Notes under the pieces: model-generated
Databases searched by the model: none
What the model saw: only the letters and a program-made list of their open reading frames with translations
Told to the model about the DNA's origin: nothing
In this document: in pieces, positions 33,927-47,072 of the stretch
Layout: every line of letters starts with the position of its first letter
How positions within the stretch are numbered: position 1 is the first letter of the stretch
Translations under genes and position numbers: made by a program
Assembly (NCBI RefSeq): GCF_008831285.2
Contig: NC_045146.1
Span: forward strand, 126,001-190,000
DNA: 64,000 nucleotides
DNA from: Nymphaea colorata
Lineage: Eukaryota; Streptophyta; Magnoliopsida; Nymphaeales; Nymphaeaceae
Reading direction: 5' to 3'

Positions 33927-36900
33927 TTAATACGCACTCTCATCATCACTATCACCATGAATAGTCAGCAGTGAATACTTCGCTTGCACTGCTATTTTGC
34001 CACCCTCCACACACAGTTTTGCACCTGTCACTACCCAGTATCCTGGGGTGTCCTCTGGACCTCTTGCTACCTCTTTTAAGTCCACAAACCTCAGCATCTT
34101 TGGTGCCTTTGTAGGACTTGGTGGACCACCAGCAAAAATTGCTGAATTCATGTCCACCTTCTCTAATGATGCTGACAATGGCACCTGGCTAAAACCAAGA
34201 CGTGTGCTTATCAATGTAGAGAAGACACTTGACTTATGAGTTGGACTTGATGCCCCATCCCACTCTGATCTCCGAATCCGAGCATTTTTCACCATTGAAA
34301 ATCCAAGCCTAAGGAAGAGGACCTTCTTCATGTTAACTTCAGCCACATGAAAGCTTGCCTGTGTGACCACACCAGCTGCATCATCATTGAAAGCAATACT
34401 GAGTTCTACTGGAGCAGTACACACACGTGAGAAAAACTTCCACTTCACAGGGTCGAAGTAGCGGCGGTCCTCACAGATATCGCTTTCATAAGCAAGATCA
34501 TCAGATACTTGGAATATCCCAGGACGTGAGGAAAGGTGCTGGAGATGAATTGCAAGCCTGTTTTGCTTCTTTCCTTCTAGGAAGAGGCGTATTCCAGTCA
34601 CAGGCTTCCTTTCAGAGTCAACCTACAAATGATGGTTTCATTTTCATTTGTCAGAGGCATGCAAAGTGAAGCAGTAGACCCATACTAAGGATGACATTCA
34701 CACCTGTTGGTGAAAAGAAGTTTAACATGGGTGGTTTCGAGATTGTCCACATGCACAAATTAAACATTCATGCACACACATGTACACAAGAAAGACCTAA
34801 AAGAAGAGAAACCAGAAGGAATGCCTGATACCAAGAAAGGTCGTTGTCATGACGTTTAGAGCGGACACATTATTTACATATAGAGTATTAATTATAACAG
34901 CCACAAGAATTGAGGATGCACAATAAGTTATGAAGCTAACTGGACGAGGTACGTTCTTATGGAAGTTGAAGTTATGAGTGCATCAATTCGTGATCAGATA
35001 TATATCAAGATGGTGCAATTTTTTATATTTTTTGCATGTATTGTGCAGACACCTATATGGGCATGCACCATGCACATGAATGGACACACACACACTCTTG
35101 CAGTTCATGTTTAGAAGGACCCAGAATCCTTTGTTACTAGAATGTTTATTTGATGTACAAAATAATTGTTGAAATGACAATCAAAATGATGCCAATAGCC
35201 CATTGAGTAATAGCTCTAACTCCATGCTACTTTGGAAATAACAGTTAATGGAAGGTCTAAATGGATGGTTGGACTAGAAAAGTCACTTACTTTAGTAGTA
35301 TTGACATAGAGGGCAGAATCCATAATCGAGAATTGGAGCTTTGAAGAGTGTGTCTGCTTAGGTTGTAGTACCAGTGAGTGCTCTGCATATACAGGAGCCC
35401 ATTGCCTGGGAAGTTGATATTCCAAAAAGTTGTGGAGTTCCTCTATTGCAGGCTTGTCTGAAGTCAGCTAAATCAGAGTTAAAATCTGGAATTTGACACT
35501 CGACAGTTTCTTTTTTACTCAGTTCACGCTATGTTCAGTTCATAATATATATATATACATATAAATAATATATAATAATATATATATATATATCACGAAA
35601 ATTTAGTCATAATAAACATAAAATTCACTATTTAGTTGAAAAGAGGCTGCCTGTGAAGAACGTTGAAGTTACAGCACAATCAGTTATGCACTAAACTAGA
35701 AAAAAACAGATACAATGGAATAAGATACTTCCAAGTAAGGAGCAGAAAAAAGGAACTAAACTCATACGGATATCATTTGCACATAACTTGAGGAGTTCCT
35801 GTATTCTTTAGAATCAGAGACCTCCTAGCAGTAACACAGACAGAATCTGCAATTTTTTTTTTTTTCAGAAATCCTTTTATGGTTGACCCCCAAACACCAA
35901 GAAAAAATTTGTGGCCCTACCCTCTTCCTAGTTTTGCATGAGTTGAGCTTAATAGCTCTGTTAGATGTCAATGCATACAATTGCTTATATCATGGATCAT
36001 GAGAAAAAGGACACTACGGGGGCCTGACTATAATCTAGTGTCTTACAGCGTAAGTAGAGATTTACTGCATGGATTAGAAATCCACTTCCAGGGACCCCAT
36101 TTAAGAGAGATGTTATAGGCACAAGTGACATTGAAATTGCATCAGGTGCCAGTGGAACTGTAGCTAGCCATTCATTATGCTCTTGCCCAGTATCGATACC
36201 TCCTCTTCGGATGCAAATGCTCACCACAGCCTGTACAAGATTATCAAGCGAAGAAGTATTATTTACATTCTGAGGTACTTTGGCATGAATAAATGTTGAT
36301 TAATGGAAGATAAAAAACACCTCTTTTTTTGAATGAGAGATTGTGCTCCCAGAATTTGAGAATGTTACACGATGTTCACGAATTGCCAGCTGGGCATCCT
36401 GAATTCCGAAACAGCTAGTTTGTTCAGTCACAGAAGCTTAAATAGATGTGGACTATTGCAACAAGAAGTAGTTTAAAGACTTGCATGAAAACTGACCATA
36501 TTCAAAATAAATGACTGTGGAAGGATAGAAAAGCACAAAAGACATAGGCATACAGAGAGAGAGTGTGTGTGTACTGGTGTAAGGATGTTACGAAGACAAA
36601 GAGTGGATTGCAGACTGCGGAAGCATGTGCTGCAGATATATACAGGTATTGAGATGTGGGACTGGTACAAGGAGTTGATCTATAAGGTTTAGAAAGATAT
36701 GCAATGGAACCACATACACATATGTATGTCCATCTGTATGTATATGAATGTGCAGGTCTATGATATCTTGAGGATCTTAGCTGCAAATGTTCAATTAAAC
36801 ATAATGTATATTAATGATGTCCCAAATTATCAACCATTTTCTTTCAAATTGACAATAGCTTGGTTTGATTTTTGCGTAGGTTTCATTTTTCTATTTATTA

Positions 36901-39900
36901 CCTACAAATGTGCTAAATAGTACTCCTAAGGAGAACAATTTCAGTGTTCAAGAGAAAGGAGCAGAAACCTCATATCTGGTATAAAGAATTGACAAAATGA
37001 GAAAATATCACTAAAGAAACATATTCGACTCCTTAGGCTAGACACAGACACAAACTTAATGTAAGAATTATCCCTGTTCATAGTGGAAATCATAACTTCT
37101 TCCGGGTAATTCAAAAACACCAGTTAAATACGCATTATCAGTCAAAGAGAAAAATGAGATCCAGATTTTCACTCTTTCTGCGATTGACATTTTTATAAAC
37201 CAAATTTGCATGCAAGCTTTTATGGTTTGAACCAATATGATGAATCCTTACATTGCTTGATGATTTGACAGGGCTCAGAATGGAGGTTGTCCCGGCATCT
37301 GCAAATCTATCATCCGCTAACTTGGTTAGCATTTTCTGCATTTGAGCAGGCTGAAGCATTGACTTGTGCTGCTGCTTGACATGAACCACATCTTTGCCTC
37401 CCATCTTCACCCCCACGATGACATGAGTTCCATATTTCTCAATAAACCTGAAAACAGATAGACGGCTGAATGTATAGCACAAGGGAGAGTACTGAAATAT
37501 ATCTATTTTATGAAAAAAAAAAAGGTACAAAAAGGAGCACTGAACTAAGCATCGAAACTGTTTTGTTATAGATAATTTGGAATTCAAGTAGGTCTAGTCC
37601 TTTAAATTGATCCCAGGAATCAGCAGTGGTGCAATTGTGGACTTCCATTCATCTACCTTGAATATTTCCTTCTCAACTGCTTATCTGTTACCATAATTTA
37701 TACTCTTCGAAGCATGCACCTGTCCACTAGTTTTTTCCTTTCTATTTCATCTTATTCCATGCTTTCGAGGTATAGCAATGCTAAAACATGTGACACATAT
37801 AATTGATGACAAATGTTTAGAAACTGGAAAGAGTTCAATGTGGTGCACATCTTTTATTAGTCAGCTTCTGATCCGAAGGGTCCAACTTGATGACTACATA
37901 AGATGGTTTCATTCTTTAAGGTTCCTACAAGTTCACAATGGGAACTTGTGGGCAGGGTATTTTGACTAAATTAGTCTGAACCCTTAAGAAGTTCCCAAAC
38001 ATACTGAACATGATGGTATGTTTTTGTTGCAAAAAAGAAAAAAAAATTCTTTGGTTGCAAAAAGAAAAAAAAATCTTTAGAATGACCCCAAAAACAATAC
38101 TAGAAAGCCATGTTCTATGACCGCAGGTGCACTACTTTCCAAATAACTTGGTGCAGGTGAATAATGGGTACAGAAACACACACATGCATGATCCCAGTGT
38201 GATTCTGATTCCATATTCTGGGGAACTGGAAGAGACAGAAAAAGGATGGTCCTAACCCATTTAGAGCAAGTTGTCAACCAAGGACTCAAATCTATCATCT
38301 ACTATGACAGCCTACATCAAGGATTGGCAATAGTAGTGATATAAGGGAAGCGGATTTCAAAACTTCATATTTTCCTTCGATCAAATGCTAATAGAACATA
38401 CAGGAGAAAAACAAAATCTGAACACCATTACCTGGCTAATGCAGCAGGATACCACGCAGATGGAACTTCTCGTTTGACATGCTTTTGTAATCCAATATGA
38501 GATCTGTCTAGCTCAACATTGTAAAGCGTTATAAACCACCCGTCATAGGCGAGGCTTTTTGTAGTAGAAGCATCCTTCTGCCAGCAACCATGGAACCCAA
38601 ACATAGCATTGAATAAACCAGAGGGGATTTTGCCAGATAAAGAGAGCCACTGGTTGAAATGCTCTGACATCTGCAGGAAACAAAGCAAAGCCGAAACATA
38701 AACCCTTAACCACAACACCAACCCCTTACTGAACAGTTCTGAAGTCATCCATGCAGTGCACAATGACAAAGAGTTTGCAAATATAGGGAAGGTTCAACAA
38801 AAGTAAGGTGCAACTTCTACAATCAAAGTGTCAAACATTTTGAAGATTTTCTTTGTGTTCTGCGGGCATGGGAGTGCAATACTATCTTCTTCCTCATTGT
38901 TTTTCTTCTATACAAGTTTGTCTCTCTGACAGTCTATAATGATACATATTCTTCTGGGTCATGATGTTTCAACATTCATAAAGTATATCTGAGAATGAAC
39001 TGTGTCAATGGCTCCCAAAGCATCTAACATGATACAAGACAAAGCACAGTGGGTAGGACTGGAAAATAAGCTGGTCTTGAGTTGAGCTCGAGCCACAAGT
39101 CAACTCATTTACTAAAATGAATTGAATTGAAACTAAGTAAGCTCGGTCCGTTTCAGCTCAAGTAGGCTTGCTTAAAGCAAATTTTTATACAACTATTTTT
39201 TTCAGAATCTAGTCACAAAAGGTATTGTTGATATATATTACCCATGACTATAGTGCCTACGAGAATGGAACCCCGGCGACTGAGGCTTTCACTCACCCGC
39301 CAGTCCGATCAGCTATGCTCATAGCGAACTTCATAGCACAGAAGTCAAGAAATCTTTTCTCACCTTTTTGAAATGAAAAGCAGGATTTTTTTGGTGGAGC
39401 AGACAATTGATAGCTAATCGGACTTCGATTTATATTAATATTCTTCATTTTAAGTGAAAATCTTGGCTGTTCATATGTGACCCGCCTAGTTGACGGGATG
39501 TAATAAACCTTTTTTTGAGAAGGGACATTCCTTGGCATCTCGTTTTGGTGAAAGCCAGCGCTAAAACAGTTGAAAATTGGATTGAATTGAAATGGGCAGA
39601 TGATATTTTAAATAAATACATAAATACACATGAAATATAAATAAAAGCTGTTAAAATATTAATTTAAAAATAAACAGCGCGTAGCACGTAGTACTCCTTA
39701 TAAGCCAATTAATTCATTTAAATCAGCAAACGTTCTATGCAATCACTCATGCAGATTGCATCCCTTTTTTATGTATGAGGGCAAGAAATCTCTTAACCGA
39801 GAAAGGTTCTAATTCTCATTGGATTATGAAAAAAATCTATGAACTTGATCAGGCTGCTTCAAGTTTGTTCCCAACGATTCATTGACACGAACAAATTTAC

Positions 39901-40929
39901 TTAAGTACAATTATCTTCTATACGAATTAATATTTTTCAAGAAAGTGTATGCATAAAAATTTTGTTTTTTTAGTGTTAAAGGAAACATTTCTTGTTGAAA
40001 TATAACTAAATACGAGTACAACATGTTAAAATGTCTCCAAGTAACACAAGTAACACAAACACGGCAAGCAACCCTACTATGAAGTAGAAAAGAATTAAGA
40101 CGGCCAAGATATATATATTTTTTAGAGATGTAGATACAAACGTATTTTTAAACTGAATTCAGATCCAACTACCTAGCCTAAATCCGACATTTATATGTAT
40201 TGTGTTAGATCTTTATCGAATCTCTGTCATATATTAGAGTCGGATTCAAATTCAATAAAAAAAAATTATGATCGATATGAATCCCCATTAGTAACCAAAT
40301 TTAAATTTCTTTACAGAATTCAATTAAATAATTTAAATATATCCGAACCTTACCCCACATAACCTGACCGTTTATTTTCCAAGCTAGCTGGTGGGCAAAA
40401 CAAACCGAAATGACCAATGTATCCCCAAAGGAAACCGGAAATGTCGAAGAAGTTCTGTGCCGTGATCATGAAAGAAAAGGCAACGAGTGGCACTCTAAAC
40501 AAATTCAGCGGTTAAATAGATCTAAAATCCCTGCCGTCGTTAAATGAAGCAAAAAACGAGCACCGTCCATCTGAGAGGCGAACGGTAAAGAAAGTAGACG
40601 TCGAGAACACAATGGACAACGGAGCAGGTTTGATGGAAGGTGAAACGTGAAGGGGAGAAGGACGAGACCTGCTGGAAGGAGAGAGCGTCGGTCTTGAACC
40701 GGAGCCTCTCGCCCTTGTCGACTCTGACGCAGCCGGGGACGCCGGCGACGACCGTGCCGTCCGGCAGCCGCACCTTCTGCGGCGGCTGCGCCTCGTGGAG
40801 CTCCAGCAGCCGGCCTCCGCCCTTGCAATACGCCAGCCTTACGTCGTTGGTCAGGTCGTAGCCCATCCCCAACGCCCCTATCGCCCTTTCCGCCGCCAAT
40901 TCCGCCCTCGTCTTCCCTGGTTCCCCCAT
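33927..40929 (-). CDS. MACPF domain-containing protein (CAD1/NSL1 group)
   Basis: Seven coding exons on the minus strand: 40929-40669, 38670-38432, 37447-37252, 36398-36321, 36230-36047, 35457-35291 and 34622-33927. GT..AG introns and phases join to 1821 nt (606 residues plus stop), the usual length for this plant family. Exon 1 begins MGEPGKTRAELAAERAIGAL and contains YDLTNDVRLAYCKG. The MACPF signature Y-G-T-H-x6-G-G falls at about residues 172-184 (YGTHVIVGVKMGG). The second half carries YQLPRQWAPVY, FLEGKKQNRLAIHLQHL and the C-terminal GYWVVTGAKLCVEGGKI. Family members CAD1 and NSL1 in Arabidopsis act as negative regulators of salicylic-acid-linked cell death, at or near membranes. The closest match by memory is the paralogue group of At4g24290, so a cell-death role is inferred. 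No signal peptide is evident. The frame is intact. Confidence 0.93.
34623..40668. other. Introns of the MACPF gene
   Basis: Six introns lie at 34623-35290, 35458-36046, 36231-36320, 36399-37251, 37448-38431 and 38671-40668. They are AT-rich; an imperfect AT tract occurs at about 35543-35594. The 2-kb first intron holds a stretch of less AT-rich sequence (about 39230-39560) with an 81-codon minus-strand frame that I could not assign. Confidence 0.6.
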
Positions 40930-41195
40930 TTTCTTCCCAGCCTACCCTTATCTTGCCGCCGTCAACGAGCTGCCCAACCGTTTTCAATTCGAATACAAGC
41001 AGCGCGACGGATGCTTTCTCTTCAGAAAAAATATGTAACCGCCGTTGCGGAATGGGTGGGTTGAAGAGAACGTCAATTGATAATGATGGAGGAAGGAGGG
41101 GGCGTTTGTGTATCCTGCAACTAGAAGAGGTTAAATTTTTCTGATTGGTTTTGTAGAAGAAGACAGAATTATTGTGAAGCGCCTCTTGAAAGCGT
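40930..41195 (-). promoter_or_regulatory. Putative promoter/leader of the MACPF gene
   Basis: This is the sequence directly upstream of the MACPF start codon. It turns purine-rich on the plus strand beyond about 41060. I could not identify a clear TATA box, so this is inferred only from position. Confidence 0.35.
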
Positions 41196-41562
41196 GAAAA
41201 GGTCCTCTACTTGGTCGACTTAAGAGAAAGAATCTCTACGTGAAACAGAGGAATTAAAGAAAGGCGGGTTTTCTATCACTTGAAAATGGAAGATGGAGGA
41301 GGTTAGCTGGTAAAATTCGTAGGAGAAGCTACGATGGTTTTTGAGAAGAACTTGAGAAATTATACGCACAGTCAGAAAACTGAAAAGGTGTCCCGCTTGG
41401 TCGATTTAAGAGATCGGACCATAAAGAATTCTTCAAGAATCTCTACGTGAAAGAAAGGAAGTAAAGAAAAGGTGGGTTTTCGAGGTCAGCTGGTAACCTT
41501 CGTAGGAGAAGCCACGATGGTTTTTGAGGAAAACTTGAGAAATTATACACAGAGACAGAAAC
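41196..41562 (+). repeat. Tandem direct duplication of about 185 bp upstream of the MACPF gene
   Basis: Copy 1 (about 41196-41380) and copy 2 (about 41381-41562) share, in the same order, GAAAAGGT, CTTGGTCGA.TTAAGAGA, AATCTCTACGTGAAA, TTCGTAGGAGAAGC.ACGATG and ACTTGAGAAATTATAC. Copy 1 has about 25 extra bp in the middle; copy 2 has about 20 extra bp near 41413. Substitutions are frequent, so it is not recent. Confidence 0.85.
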
Positions 41563-41620
41563 AAAATGGAAACACTGGGAGACGTTTGATAAGAGGAAGG
41601 AGGACGATGAATGTGGTGAG

Positions 41621-41875
41621 AAAAGCTTCACTCCTCAACTTCCTTCTTCTTCTGATGCTGAATTGCTGATAGTTGAAACTTGAAAGACGAAATTGGGGAG
41701 AAGAAAAGCAGCTGAGTCTAATGATGGGGAGCTATACAGAAGGCGGCAAAAAGCAAAAACGAAAGTAATTGGGGATCAGAACTAATAAGAGAGAAAGGCG
41801 AAGAAGAAGCAATCGAAGAAAACTTCACCCTCCAATTTCTCTTGTTCTTCTGATGCTGATGCTTGAAGGCAAGAA
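41621..41875 (+). repeat. Second diverged direct repeat pair
   Basis: Blocks at about 41621-41690 and 41817-41875 share the order AA.CTTCAC.CTC..A, TTCTTCTGATGCTGA and TTGAA. Together with the neighbouring 185-bp duplication, this suggests repeated local duplication. Confidence 0.55.
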
Positions 41876-43124
41876 AAAGTGAGAGGCTCGGAGGGGTCTA
41901 CTGATTGGGAGGGCGGAAAGGTGGAGGAGATGACGTGAAAGAAAAAACAGTTGGGGTTTGAAGGTGAGTTATGGCAGGCTGTCCAGTGAGAGGAGAGAGA
42001 CGGTGGTGATGAGATCGGGCAGCCATGGGGATGTCGGCACGGTGAAGTCGCGGGGACGATGATGATGATGTTGGTGAAGGGGCTTTTGCTCTTCTTTTGT
42101 CAAAAAGGGGGCCCAGGGGAGTGGTTTGTGGCAAAGAGAATATGGAACGCTCGAGGACGTTGAAAAATCAAACAGACAGGTGGCCCCCGGCGATATAAAT
42201 TTTGTTTCCCCTTGAAGAAGAGACATACATGTCTTCTGTTCAAGCCGCACCTTGACTGGGCCCGTCTTTTATCAAATGCCACCAGTCCTTTACCTTTTTT
42301 TCCCATGGACGACCTCCAATTCACGGATTTCACCACAGGGGATCCGTACGTATATGTGACTTCATATATTTTGAGGTCAGTTCTGACCGATTATAACTGG
42401 CTACTCAATTAGATCAAGAAATATATAAAATTTAAAAAAATCTCCTGCAGATTCAAAAATTCAACTAGAAGTTATATCCGGGCCATTTACATTGTTATCA
42501 TTTCATGAAAAGTTTTGTTAAAATAAAGTATGAAACAGCTTAATAGAAGATACCTTTCTTATATTTTATTTGGTGTTCTTATGGTTTTTAAGAGTTTGTT
42601 AATGAAATAATTTGTAAATGTTTCACGTTTCAAGATCATTGAATGCTCTCTTTATGTCATATTCATGAAACAATTACATATACTTTTGGTATCTCCAAAA
42701 CAAGAGGAAATATTTCATATCAACTCATAACTTCATATGAAACTTCACTAAGTTTTCGTGGTGGATTTCGTTTTCGTTTCTTATATAATGAAAGGTTTGA
42801 ATCAATCTAGAAAATCACAGGTTCAAATAGAATTAGAATATCATTTGATTCAGTAAAACTTGTAAATATTTTTAACAGAAAAAAATAAATGAATAATAAA
42901 AAAAACATTTCAATTATTAAAAAGAATGCTCGTTGACTGACTTTTGGAAGCATCTCTGGAGTCTCTCCGCCCGTCCACCCGGTTGGTGGGCAATCGTGTG
43001 ATTGTCATATATCCTTTATGAAAGCAACTTATGAGAAATTTGGTTGATTATGATGACTTCGATCTTTTATTGACAATTGAAAACCATGTCAGACATTGGC
43101 GTCATATCTTAACCCGTCCTATAT
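41876..43124. other. Intergenic, no gene seen
   Basis: No coding family is recognised. Minus-strand frames of 66-93 codons between 41898 and 42336 overlap one another in different frames and look accidental. Confidence 0.45.
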
Positions 43125-43273
43125 GGAGGGGCAAGGGAGGGGGCGCTGGGGCCATGGCCCGGTGAGCCCAAGAAATGTTTTTGGTTCGATCGATAGCTCC
43201 TCTTGATTCGACCCTGGCCCGACTCTCAAATCGTCTTGACCCGACCCTAAAAAAAATCCTAGCTCTGCCCCTG
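43125..43273. mobile_element. Candidate 149-bp MITE (hAT-like)
   Basis: A GC-rich 149-bp insert stands out in AT-rich DNA. It begins GGAGGGGCAAGG and ends TCTGCCCCTG, giving imperfect terminal inverted repeats around AGGGGCA/TGCCCCT. CCTATAT flanks it on both sides (43118-43124 and 43274-43280); including the preceding base, 7 of 8 positions match, which would suit a hAT-type 8-bp target duplication. It carries no coding capacity. Confidence 0.5.
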
Positions 43274-43767
43274 CCTATATTGCTGTTTAGATAATTAAAA
43301 ACCATACTTGCCAATTATTATTTGCTTATAAATTAACTTTTAGTTAAAAGAATATTACGGGAATTCATTTTGCCACCTCATTCACGTTATCAAGCCGCTC
43401 AATATATTCTCATCAATACATTGACAACTGACCTAAGAAGACCTGAAGGTATTGGACGAAACAATTTAATCTAAATTCTAAAAGATACATATACATTATG
43501 TATGACCATTATCAACTAAGCACCTGCCCATCTTTGAAAATATATACATATGGTGACTCCAACTTTTTTGTACACTTATGAACATCGGATCTGTGCATCA
43601 AATCTAAGATCGGACGGCCCATAACACTCACCTTTGAAAAAGGCGTGTGTGTGTGGTAGAGAGAGAAAGAGTCAGACATAGAGAGAGTGAAGTAAGATTT
43701 GGGTCATTCGATCATAGATCAGACGATCAAGATCTTATGTCCCCAGATGTCCGTAAAATGTCTAGTC

Positions 43768-43809
43768 ACTAGGAATTATATATATATATATATATATATA
43801 ATTCCTAGT
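43768..43809. repeat. Perfect 42-bp palindrome with TA core
   Basis: ACTAGGAATT on the left and AATTCCTAGT on the right enclose an uninterrupted TA tract, and every position pairs. It could extrude as a cruciform or be the remnant of a tiny TA-targeting element. Confidence 0.9.
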
Positions 43810-45282
43810 AACAGAAAAAACGTTTTTTTTTCAAAAAAAAAACATGATAAATTAAATGACTGTATACAAATTAAAGTGTGTTTTTTTAAAAGGTTAAAAA
43901 CGAAAAAAACATATTTTTAACGTGTCTTTTTCATTTTTTTACCTTTTTATCCTTTTGCCATTTTTTTCAGTTTTTTTATTACCAAACAATTTCTTTTCAT
44001 TTTTTATTTGTTGCAAATCTACTTATCTTGTAATATTTGTGTTATTAGCTTCTCACTTATTTTATTTTTCTCATATTTTTAGTTTTTTAAAATATTAAAA
44101 AATTTACCATATTTTTTGCGTTTTTTCTTTTTTTTTTAAGCTGGTTGTATTATACCCGACAAAAACCTCATCGTTTAAAACTCCGAAACCTTATTTGTAA
44201 CTATGATATATATATATTTTGCACCTTACTTCTACGCCAAACCAACATTTGCCTTGGGTATAAAGGTGAGGTAACTTAAGAACTTTCCAAAATCTTGGAA
44301 ATATCATTTTCCAGATCAGATTCGTTTCAAATCCACTTAAGCAAATGAATGTAGACCAGCTTGCTTCTATCCATCCGAAATGATAGGCGTTCTTTTCGAA
44401 TCATTGTTTTTCGGTGCTCCTTCCTGTTTGTAAGCGGCCATCAAAGTCAAAAGGCCCTTGAAGTTTTGTGTACAACAAGTCTTGGACAATTGGTACCTTG
44501 TGAAATCGCATTGATCCTTTTTATAGTCTACGATTTGGACTTCACATCACCAAAAGCTACAACAGTATTGACTTTGGAGAGAAAATCAGATATTCTAGTT
44601 TGAGTATTTTATGAAGACACTCTTTAACTTTTGAGAAATTAATATCAAGAACATGCTCGTGTTGAATATTTCAATTTCACGCTTAGAAAGGGGTTTGTAT
44701 AATTTTTTTTTTTAGATTTTTGCACCATGTTTTTTTTATTTTACAAAAAAGAAAAGATCTTCCTTTTTCTAAGGCAAGATTTTATTTTGAAAAAGAAAGC
44801 TAGAACATGTTTTTGAGTCTTTGGCAAAGAAAGTGGCGGGGATCTACCGTTGAGTCAAGTGAGCATCATTTTTGACGTCAAACAGCAGCGGGATGTCAAT
44901 TGTCAGCAAATATTTTTATGTGTGTCAAGCTGGCTGCATAAAAGTCGTATATGACTTGAAGAGTTTCGTCGTTTTCCACTCAATTTTCCTTTCCCCTTTT
45001 CATGCATGCTCTTTTCTCATTGAAGTGTTTGTTTTGCAATCTAACCTTATGATGTGATCTTAAAAATGATTTGACGAGAAACATGTATTAAGTCTGTTTA
45101 TTATTATTTTTATTCATGTTTCTTTAATAATCAAAAGATGAATGGCTCGTATGACATCACTATTTTGATAGTAAAACAGAAGTAACTTGAATTAAAGCAT
45201 GACTTATATTGAAATAAAGTTTATAAACACATTAAGATGTTCACCTTTTGTTTCAAATATTTTTTTAATACAAATTTAATAG

Positions 45283-45285
<3 letters not shown>
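43810..45285. other. Intergenic, T-rich, no gene seen
   Basis: Long T and A runs dominate 43810-44150. An 80-codon plus-strand frame at 44361-44603 and a 61-codon frame at 44872-45057 have no recognisable features. Confidence 0.45.

Positions 45286-45345
<60 letters not shown>
45284..45345. repeat. Compound microsatellite (CT)n(AT)n
   Basis: A run of about twelve CT units is followed directly by about eighteen AT units. Confidence 0.93.
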
Positions 45346-45351
<6 letters not shown>

Positions 45352-45419
45352 TAGAGGATCACTTGTTCATTTGCCAGTCCTTTCACTTTTACGGTTTTCC
45401 ATTATGAGGAAAAAAAAAA

Positions 45420-45634
45420 GCTTATCAGAAGAGGCGCCGTGAGGTCTATGAGCAAATGGAGATCTTACACGGACCTGGCAATATTTTTCTCGATGAAATT
45501 GTTCAGATGCGAGTTAATGAAATCGAGTTGCAGGAAACTAGTTGTTGCAGTACACATTCAAAGACTAAAAATTGCTCTTCCATTGCACTTTCGAAGTCTG
45601 AACAGGAGCATAAATTGTACAGTGTGGCATAAGC
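45420..45634 (+). pseudogene. Unassigned exon-like frame (C-terminal exon candidate)
   Basis: A frame of about 70 codons reads AYQKRRREVYEQMEILHGPG, continues as an acidic, amphipathic stretch (FLDEIVQMRVNEIELQE) and ends in TAA at 45632-45634. It is preceded by a pyrimidine-rich stretch and an AG, as a last exon would be. There is no ATG at its beginning, and I found no partner exons. The residue composition looks like real protein, but I do not recognise a family. It overlaps the longer plus-strand frame 45439-45720 in another register. Confidence 0.25.
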
Positions 45635-47072
45635 CCCCATGGAAATCTGCAGAATATAGTTCTTGGCAGCTTGAGATTAAACATCTACAGTGCCGTGGTA
45701 CAAATGGCAGCGTAATCTAGAAATGGGCAGCTCACACCTACCATGAATTTACAGTGTGTGTGTGAGAGAGAGAGATTCTTTCGTTTGCAGTCTGAATTTC
45801 AATTGATAACAGAGTTCTTTGGGTCTTTGATTTTGACAGGTAAAGTTAAATGGTTATAAGGGGCTTCCAGATTTTACCAACAAATCAATTATTAGCAGCT
45901 TGCCTTGGAGGTGCAGAATCAGGAAAAATGACCAAGTATTTGGCTCTTCTCATCCATGGATTCAAGTGAACTTCTGATAATTCATCGTCCAAGCTTTCTT
46001 CTCATGCTATGCAAATCAGATGGGTACCAGTTGAGTGAATGTCACAACGTCAAGATATCTCTCTCTTTCTCAAGTCTCAAGCACCTCTGCTGCTGTTCCT
46101 CCTGCTAGAGGAAGGTAGCGGTGCTGCCAGCAACCGCCATTGCCGATCAAGATTCTCTTTGTTTGAAGACGCATCCAGGCATCGCAGCCATTCAGCTTCA
46201 GCAAGAGCTTAGGTTGTCCCTGAAGCACCAAGTTCACAAAGACCGCAGACTTCAGCATGACTTCGGCCTTTACCCTAAGATCACCACCTCAACTATATCT
46301 CCATATTCACTGGAGAAAAAAACAAACCTTATTAATTTTCATCTTGCATGTTGCATCTGACAAATATATTTGAAGGAAAGTGAAAGGGGAGCAATGTGGC
46401 TTACTTTATGACTGTAAGAATATTAAATTTTTGGAGACTTTTGAATAGTTTAACACCAGATACTACCTAAAGAATTCTGGATGGTAAAGAGCTGAAAATT
46501 CTATCTAATTCCTTATTTGTAGATGACAGAGAGCTAAAGCTTATACACAATTTCTTGTTGAGTAGGAAATAGAGTTTATTTTTGGTGCCTCAAGGTGTTA
46601 CTCTAGTTGTGCTTAGCCCCTGATACTCAAATGAGACTTGACACCTACTGGATCTCACCCCAAACCATTGTGTTAATCCCTTGTATACATTTACTACTGA
46701 TCAGCCAACAAGGGCTATCGCTCAAATCAAATTTTAAAATTTTACATGTAAATTTTTAAATTTTTAGTTTAACATATATGAAAAGTTTGGAAAATTATAT
46801 TTTCAATCTCTCTTAAAATTTTGAAACTAATATTTTTCAATCCCTATAACGAAAACTTTTTGGCTCCATCCCTGCTACCCAAACTTACCTTTTGGTTATC
46901 ACTTCAAGACGAGGGTCACTTTATCTCAATCAAACAGGAATACTACCACATCACTCATTCCTTACCAATACAGAAGATTACCTTTCAAATTAAAAAAAAA
47001 AGAGACCATAAGAAAAGTAGCAAGAAATTGCTCATGAGAGAGAGATGAGAGAGAGAAAGAATACCTGTGATT
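45635..47072. other. Intergenic, no assignable gene
   Basis: A less AT-rich block at about 46070-46280 has overlapping open frames on both strands. Neither is recognised. The remainder is AT-rich. Confidence 0.4.

Noticed and set aside
39293-39538. An 81-codon minus-strand frame in MACPF intron 1, less AT-rich than its surroundings; considered as an organelle-derived insert or an extra exon
   Set aside because: I could not match it to any organelle gene or to the MACPF family, and the MACPF frame is complete without it.
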